Shown here: piece after piece, positions 60,220-64,000 of the stretch
Layout: every line of letters starts with the position of its first letter
How positions within the stretch are numbered: position 1 is the stretch's first letter
From: Streptomyces sp. LUP30
GTDB lineage: Bacteria > Actinomycetota > Actinomycetes > Streptomycetales > Streptomycetaceae
Length of the DNA: 64,000 nt
Direction of reading: 5' to 3'
Assembly (NCBI RefSeq): GCF_001746365.1
Contig: NZ_MJAJ01000001.1
Span: 131,182 to 195,181, forward strand
The notes under the pieces: generated by a model
What the model was told of the DNA's origin: nothing
The model's input: only the letters and a program-made list of their open reading frames with translations
Databases searched by the model: none
Translations under genes and position numbers: made by a program

Positions 60220-61424
60220 GGAACCTCCACATGCAGCAGGGTGGGTCCCCCGGCCGGACTCGACACCCGCATCCGGCCGTCGAGGGCCGTGACCCGGTCC
60301 GCGAGCCCGGTCACCCCGCTGCCCGCTTCCGGAGCGACCCCACCGTGACCGTCGTCCGTGATGTCGAGGATCAACAGATCGGAATGGTAACGCCCGCGTA
60401 CCTGGGCGCTGGTGGCTCCGCTGTGTTTGGCGATGTTCGTCATGGCCTCGTTGATCAGGTAGTACATCGTCGTCTCGAGTTTCCTGGGCAGCCGTTCGGG
60501 CAGTCGCAGATCCACCGTCACCGGGATCGGGAACCGGCCGGCGTAGTCCTCGATCGCCGCGACCAGCCCGTGGTCGGCGAGGACGGGCGGGTTGAGTCCC
60601 CGGATCAGTGCCCGCAACTCCTGGTGTGCGGTGGACAGCTGGGCCTCGGCCTGGGTCAGCAGCTCGGCCTGCGCGGAGCCCTCCGGGACCTCCAGGCGCA
60701 TCAGCCCGAGCGTCATCCCGAGCGAGACGAGCCGCTGCTGCGCCCCGTCGTGCAGGTCACGCTCGATGCGCACCCGCTCGGCGTCGAAGGCGTCGAGCAG
60801 CCGCGACTGCGAGGCGCGCACCTCGCGCAGTTCCTCACCGAGCTCCTTGTCGCGCGGCGCGAGGAAGGTTCGCGCCATGGCGGCCCGCGCCCCCGCCCAG
60901 GACGTCACCGTGTACGGCGAGGCGAGCAGCACGATCACCCCGAACACCGTCCACGGCCAGGTTTCGGGGCCGGTGGAGGCGAAGGTGGTGGCGGGGATGC
61001 CGAAGGAGAACGCGAGGACCATCAGGTCCATCCACCACAGTGCCGCCGCCGACAGCAGGGTGAACATCAACTCCCGCCAGGTCACCGGCTCCTTGAGCCG
61101 GGTGGCCGTCCAGGCGCGCAGGCCGGGGCCGTCCGGGGCCCGGTGCGGGTCGGCCAGGTGGTCCAGGTCGACCAGACGCAGTCGGCGGCGCTCCACCCGG
61201 GCCACCAGCGTGGACACCAGCACCATGCCCACCAGCGGGGCGACGCCGATCAGCACGACCAACAGGGCGAGCCCCGCGGCCAGGCCCAGGGTGAAGACCA
61301 GCACCGCGGCGGCGCCGACCACGACGCCTCCGCTCAGATAGGCCAGCGACCGCCAGGGCCAGCTCGAGGTCAAGAAGCTCAGGGGGCGCTGAGCCATGGC
61401 CTGCCAGGCTGTTGTGGGTTGCAT
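60204..61424 (-). CDS. HisKA_3 sensor histidine kinase
   Basis: 406 residues from the ATG at 61424 (an ATG at 61400 is equally possible; a longer reading to 61568 overlaps the divergent ABC gene). An N-terminal part with four or more transmembrane helices (LAYLSGGVVVGAAAVLVFTL, ALLVVLIGVAPLVGMVLVST) is of the DUF4118/PutA-like sensor type. The dimerisation box RIERDLHDGAQQRLVSLGMT holds the phospho-His. The HATPase has NEAMTNIAKHSGA, DDGHGG and GVTGLADR. It probably senses the envelope or a transported drug. Confidence 0.9.
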   Translation of the reverse strand: MQPTTAWQAMAQRPLSFLTSSWPWRSLAYLSGGVVVGAAAVLVFTLGLAAGLALLVVLIGVAPLVGMVLVSTLVARVERRRLRLVDLDHLADPHRAPDGPGLRAWTATRLKEPVTWRELMFTLLSAAALWWMDLMVLAFSFGIPATTFASTGPETWPWTVFGVIVLLASPYTVTSWAGARAAMARTFLAPRDKELGEELREVRASQSRLLDAFDAERVRIERDLHDGAQQRLVSLGMTLGLMRLEVPEGSAQAELLTQAEAQLSTAHQELRALIRGLNPPVLADHGLVAAIEDYAGRFPIPVTVDLRLPERLPRKLETTMYYLINEAMTNIAKHSGATSAQVRGRYHSDLLILDITDDGHGGVAPEAGSGVTGLADRVTALDGRMRVSSPAGGPTLLHVEVPCRFA

Positions 61425-61458
61425 GCGATCAACGAAACCACGCGGAAAGGGATTTGGG

Positions 61459-61488
61459 GGTAGAGCTGCCTCTACCTCAGGAGTAGAG
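61459..61488. promoter_or_regulatory. Candidate response-regulator operator
   Basis: GGTAGAG-ctgc-CTCTACC (61459-61476) followed by a third half-site GTAGAG at 61483-61488, in the divergent promoter of the kinase and ABC genes. Binding of the LuxR-type regulator here would couple kinase to transporter. Confidence 0.5.
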
Positions 61489-61533
61489 GGTGGATCAGTA
61501 CCCCGGCCACCCCCCGTGCAGTGAAATCGACGC

Positions 61534-62301
61534 ATGACGACAACGAGGCAAACCCCGGTACAGGACACGGTCGAACTTCACGGTGTACGCAAGGTCCACG
61601 GCGCCGACGGTCGTCAGGTGACCGCGCTGGACGGGGTCTCCCTCGGCTTCCCGCGCGGCACCTTCACCGCCATCATGGGCCCTTCCGGTTCCGGGAAGTC
61701 GACCCTGCTGCAGTGCGCGGCCGGTCTTGAGCAGCCCACCGAAGGCCGCATCGTCCTGGCCGGCGTGGACATCGGGCAGCAGAACGAGAAGCAGCGCACC
61801 CAGCTCCGCCGTGACCACATCGGATTCGTCTTCCAGGCCTTCAACCTGGTGGAGTCGCTGACGGCGGCGCAGAACGTGGAGCTGCCGTCCCGGTTCGCGG
61901 GCCGCAAGGTCAGCCGCGAGCAGGTCGCGAACGCGCTCGCCGCGGTCGGTCTCGCCGAGCGCGCCGGGCACCGCCCCAGCGAGCTCTCCGGCGGTCAGCA
62001 GCAGCGCGTCGCCCTCGCCCGGGCCCTTGTCACCCGTCCCGACGTCCTCTTCGCGGACGAGCCCACCGGCGCCCTGGACACCACCACCTCACGCGAGGTG
62101 CTCAAGATGATGCGGATGCTGGTCGACCAGGAGGGCCAGACCACCTTGATGGTCACCCACGACCCGGTCGCCGCGTCCGTGGCCGATGTCGTCGTCTTCC
62201 TCAAGGACGGGCAGATCGCCGACCGCATCTCGCTCGACCGTCACCCCGGCGGCAACAACGCCGCCGCGATCGCCACCCACATGGCCCGGCTGGAGGCGTG
62301 A
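61534..62301 (+). CDS. ABC transporter ATP-binding protein (MacB/LolD type)
   Basis: 255 residues: Walker A GPSGSGKST (about 49-57), Q-loop FVFQAFNLVESL, signature LSGGQQQR, Walker B VLFADEPTGALD and His in MVTHDPVAASVADV. This subtype pairs with FtsX-like permeases. It overlaps the permease start by one base (TGATG). Confidence 0.92.
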   Translation: MTTTRQTPVQDTVELHGVRKVHGADGRQVTALDGVSLGFPRGTFTAIMGPSGSGKSTLLQCAAGLEQPTEGRIVLAGVDIGQQNEKQRTQLRRDHIGFVFQAFNLVESLTAAQNVELPSRFAGRKVSREQVANALAAVGLAERAGHRPSELSGGQQQRVALARALVTRPDVLFADEPTGALDTTTSREVLKMMRMLVDQEGQTTLMVTHDPVAASVADVVVFLKDGQIADRISLDRHPGGNNAAAIATHMARLEA

Positions 62302-64000
62302 TGCTGATCCTCGCGAACGTACGCGAACGCTGGTCCGGCTTCCTCGGAGCCTTCGTCGCCGTCCTGGTCGGCGTCGCCCTGATCTCGACCACCCTGGTCA
62401 TCTACGACTCCGCCCGGCCCCGGGTCCAGCCCCGCTACGACGGCACCACCGCCCTGGCGCTGCCCCACAAGGCCCTCGACGCCGACGGCAGCCCCGAGGA
62501 CCGGATGCCGTGGAGCACGGCCGAGGCCGAGCCGCTGGTGGCCGGACTCGACAAGGTTCCGGGTGTGGCCGACGCCGTGGTGGACCGCTCCTTCTACGCC
62601 CAGGCGATCAAGGACGGCAAGCCCGTCACCGACGAGGGAGCCCTGGAGTCCGGGCACGGCTGGTCCAGCGCGCAGATGGCGCCCTACAAGCTGGTCTCGG
62701 GCCACGCCCCGAGCGCCGCGAACGAGGTCGTGGTGGACCGCGCCCTGGGCGCGGCCGTGGGCAGCGGGCTGACCGTCAACCTCACCGAGGGCCGCAGGCA
62801 GTTCACCGTCGCCGGTACCGTGGACGGCCCCGGCTACTACTTCAGCGAGGCGTTCGCCGCGCGGCACCAGCCCGGGGTCGGCGCCATCGCGCTGGTCGCC
62901 GCCAAGGGAGCCGACACCGGCGCGATCGTCACCGCCGCGAAGAAGGTGCTCGGCGACAAGGGCGACGTCGTCTCCGGCGACGGCCGGTCCGAACTGCAGC
63001 CGCAGTACATCGAGCACAAGCGCTTCCTGGGCGTCCAGCTCATCAGTGCCATGGCCATCCTCGGCCTGTTCACCACGGTGTTCGTGGTCGCCTCCATGCT
63101 GGTCCTGGCGACCGGGATGCGGCGCCGCGAGATCGGTCTGCTGCGCACCATCGGCGCCGCCCCCCAGCAGGTCAAGCGCATGATCATCGGTGAGGCCGCG
63201 GTGGTCGGCCTGCTCGGCTCGATCGCCGGCTGCGTGGCCGGCGTGATCGCCGCCCCGGCGCTGCGCACCATTCTCGACAACCTGGACGTGGCGCCTCCCG
63301 GCATGGAGGTCACCGTCGCCGCCTGGCCGCTGCTCACGGCCTCCTTGATCGGTGTCGGTGTCAGTGTGATCGGTGCCTGGACCGCCGGCCGCAAGGCCGC
63401 CCGGGTCGCCCCGATCGAGGCTCTGCTGGACAGCCGCTCCGCCAACCAGGGCATGGGGCGCGGCCGCTGGATCGCCGGCCTCGCCGTCCTCGGGGCCGGT
63501 GCGCTCCTGGCCATCGGCACCGCCACCTCCAGCGCCGACAACCGCATCAACATGGCGATCTTCGCCACCATGACGCTGATCGCCGCGGCCGCCCTGCTGA
63601 CCCCCGCGTTCATCGGGCCCGTCGGCCGGTTCCTGACCGCCCCGTTTCAACGAGGCGGCTCCGCGGGCCCGGTCCTGATCCGGGCGGAACTGGTCGCCAA
63701 CCCGCGCCGGGCCGCCTCCCTGGTGGCCCCCGTGATCGCCGCCGTCGGTTTCGCGGTGCTGCTCAGCGGCATGGTGGAGACCATGCGGGTGGCCTACCCG
63801 GCGGGCGAGGCGCTGAAAATCTCGGGGCAGACGATCGTCACCCCGGACGGCACCCCCGGGAACACCGACGAGGTCGTCGCCGCCAACCCGGTGGGCAAGG
63901 CCGCGCTGCCGACCCGCGCGTTCGTCCTCAAGGACGCGTCGGCCGCGAAGAACGACCAGGGCACCGAGCAGGCCCGGAAGGCCACCGTCCTGGACGTCCT
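62301..64000 (+). CDS. FtsX-like ABC transporter permease, C-terminus beyond window
   Basis: The first 566 residues. A first transmembrane helix (SGFLGAFVAVLVGVALISTT), a large extracytoplasmic MacB_PCD-like domain and then FtsX helices (LISAMAILGLFTTVFVVASM, AVVGLLGSIAGCVAGVIAAP, WPLLTASLIGVGVSVIGAWT) appear, with a second set beginning after RWIAGLAVLGAGALLAIGTA. The 'R..EIGLLRTIGA' cytosolic loop is typical. Such permeases act in peptide-antibiotic resistance. The gene continues past the window. Confidence 0.92.
   Translation, partial: MLILANVRERWSGFLGAFVAVLVGVALISTTLVIYDSARPRVQPRYDGTTALALPHKALDADGSPEDRMPWSTAEAEPLVAGLDKVPGVADAVVDRSFYAQAIKDGKPVTDEGALESGHGWSSAQMAPYKLVSGHAPSAANEVVVDRALGAAVGSGLTVNLTEGRRQFTVAGTVDGPGYYFSEAFAARHQPGVGAIALVAAKGADTGAIVTAAKKVLGDKGDVVSGDGRSELQPQYIEHKRFLGVQLISAMAILGLFTTVFVVASMLVLATGMRRREIGLLRTIGAAPQQVKRMIIGEAAVVGLLGSIAGCVAGVIAAPALRTILDNLDVAPPGMEVTVAAWPLLTASLIGVGVSVIGAWTAGRKAARVAPIEALLDSRSANQGMGRGRWIAGLAVLGAGALLAIGTATSSADNRINMAIFATMTLIAAAALLTPAFIGPVGRFLTAPFQRGGSAGPVLIRAELVANPRRAASLVAPVIAAVGFAVLLSGMVETMRVAYPAGEALKISGQTIVTPDGTPGNTDEVVAANPVGKAALPTRAFVLKDASAAKNDQGTEQARKATVLDV

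Noticed and set aside
1..64000. CRISPR arrays
   Set aside because: No regularly spaced identical repeats of 25-40 bp were seen, even beside the cas1 fragment.
1..64000. rRNA genes, complete tRNAs and riboswitches
   Set aside because: Apart from the tRNA-Ile half, no conserved rRNA or tRNA sequence and no known riboswitch core was recognised by eye.

Overview
The window looks like a stretch of a Streptomyces (or close actinomycete) chromosome. GC content is very high with strong third-position GC bias. Gene families are typically streptomycete: a CU044_5270-type partner of an ECF sigma factor, an LAxTG sortase substrate, DUF3618 and holin-like stress genes, a YtrA-type GntR-ABC unit, and a secreted RHS toxin. 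The high density of broken genes and transposase scraps from at least six IS families (IS701, IS5, IS110, IS1182, IS630, IS21-like) suggests a plastic accessory or chromosome-arm region. That location is inferred, not shown.

Layout. 0-6.7 kb: an alcohol dehydrogenase (cut by the window edge) and an MFS exporter facing a divergent XRE regulator; a decayed TetR/IS701 patch; then two short-chain dehydrogenases with a TetR regulator, where a shared 16-bp motif marks the TetR and second SDR promoters. 6.7-11.4 kb: mostly decay (HNH nuclease, serine recombinase, IS5, IS110 and penicillin-binding-protein remnants) around a few small intact genes. 11.4-23.8 kb: a polymorphic toxin locus with a 2686-aa secreted RHS protein (embedded ricin-type lectin, HINT autoprotease, C-terminal YwqJ-like deaminase), its probable immunity gene directly downstream, and a divergent secreted FG-GAP protein. 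23.9-25.4 kb: a mosaic of hydrolase, IS and cas1 scraps. 25.7-28.2 kb: gntR-ABC operon with a 74-bp near-perfect palindrome at its promoter. 28.4-36.8 kb: scattered small intact genes (secreted protein, EEP phosphatase/nuclease, GAP-family membrane protein, lipoprotein) among remnants. 36.8-43.7 kb: overlapping serine hydrolase and LysM-peptidase genes, a small hypothetical gene, and an ECF sigma factor with its membrane partner. 44-47.6 kb: IS21-like end repeats, a tRNA-Ile 3' half, and a 1.4-kb IS5-family element whose inverted repeats and 5-bp target duplication enclose both a frameshifted transposase and an immunity-like gene. 47.6-49.8 kb: a lower-GC insert with a divergent pair of DUF2690 proteins, one a transmembrane HTH regulator and one secreted. 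50-56.6 kb: stress-type operon, ANTAR pseudogene, MscL, toxin-antitoxin and IS1182 scraps, and a sortase-anchored surface protein. 57-64 kb: a flavin monooxygenase with its divergent TetR and two operators, then a two-component system divergent from a MacB/FtsX-like ABC transporter that runs off the end.

The strongest candidates for something undescribed are (a) the IS element carrying a polymorphic-toxin-type immunity gene as passenger, together with a resident deaminase toxin locus, and (b) the paired membrane-bound regulator and secreted DUF2690 proteins. All domain names come from reading the translated sequence by eye; no database search was run.
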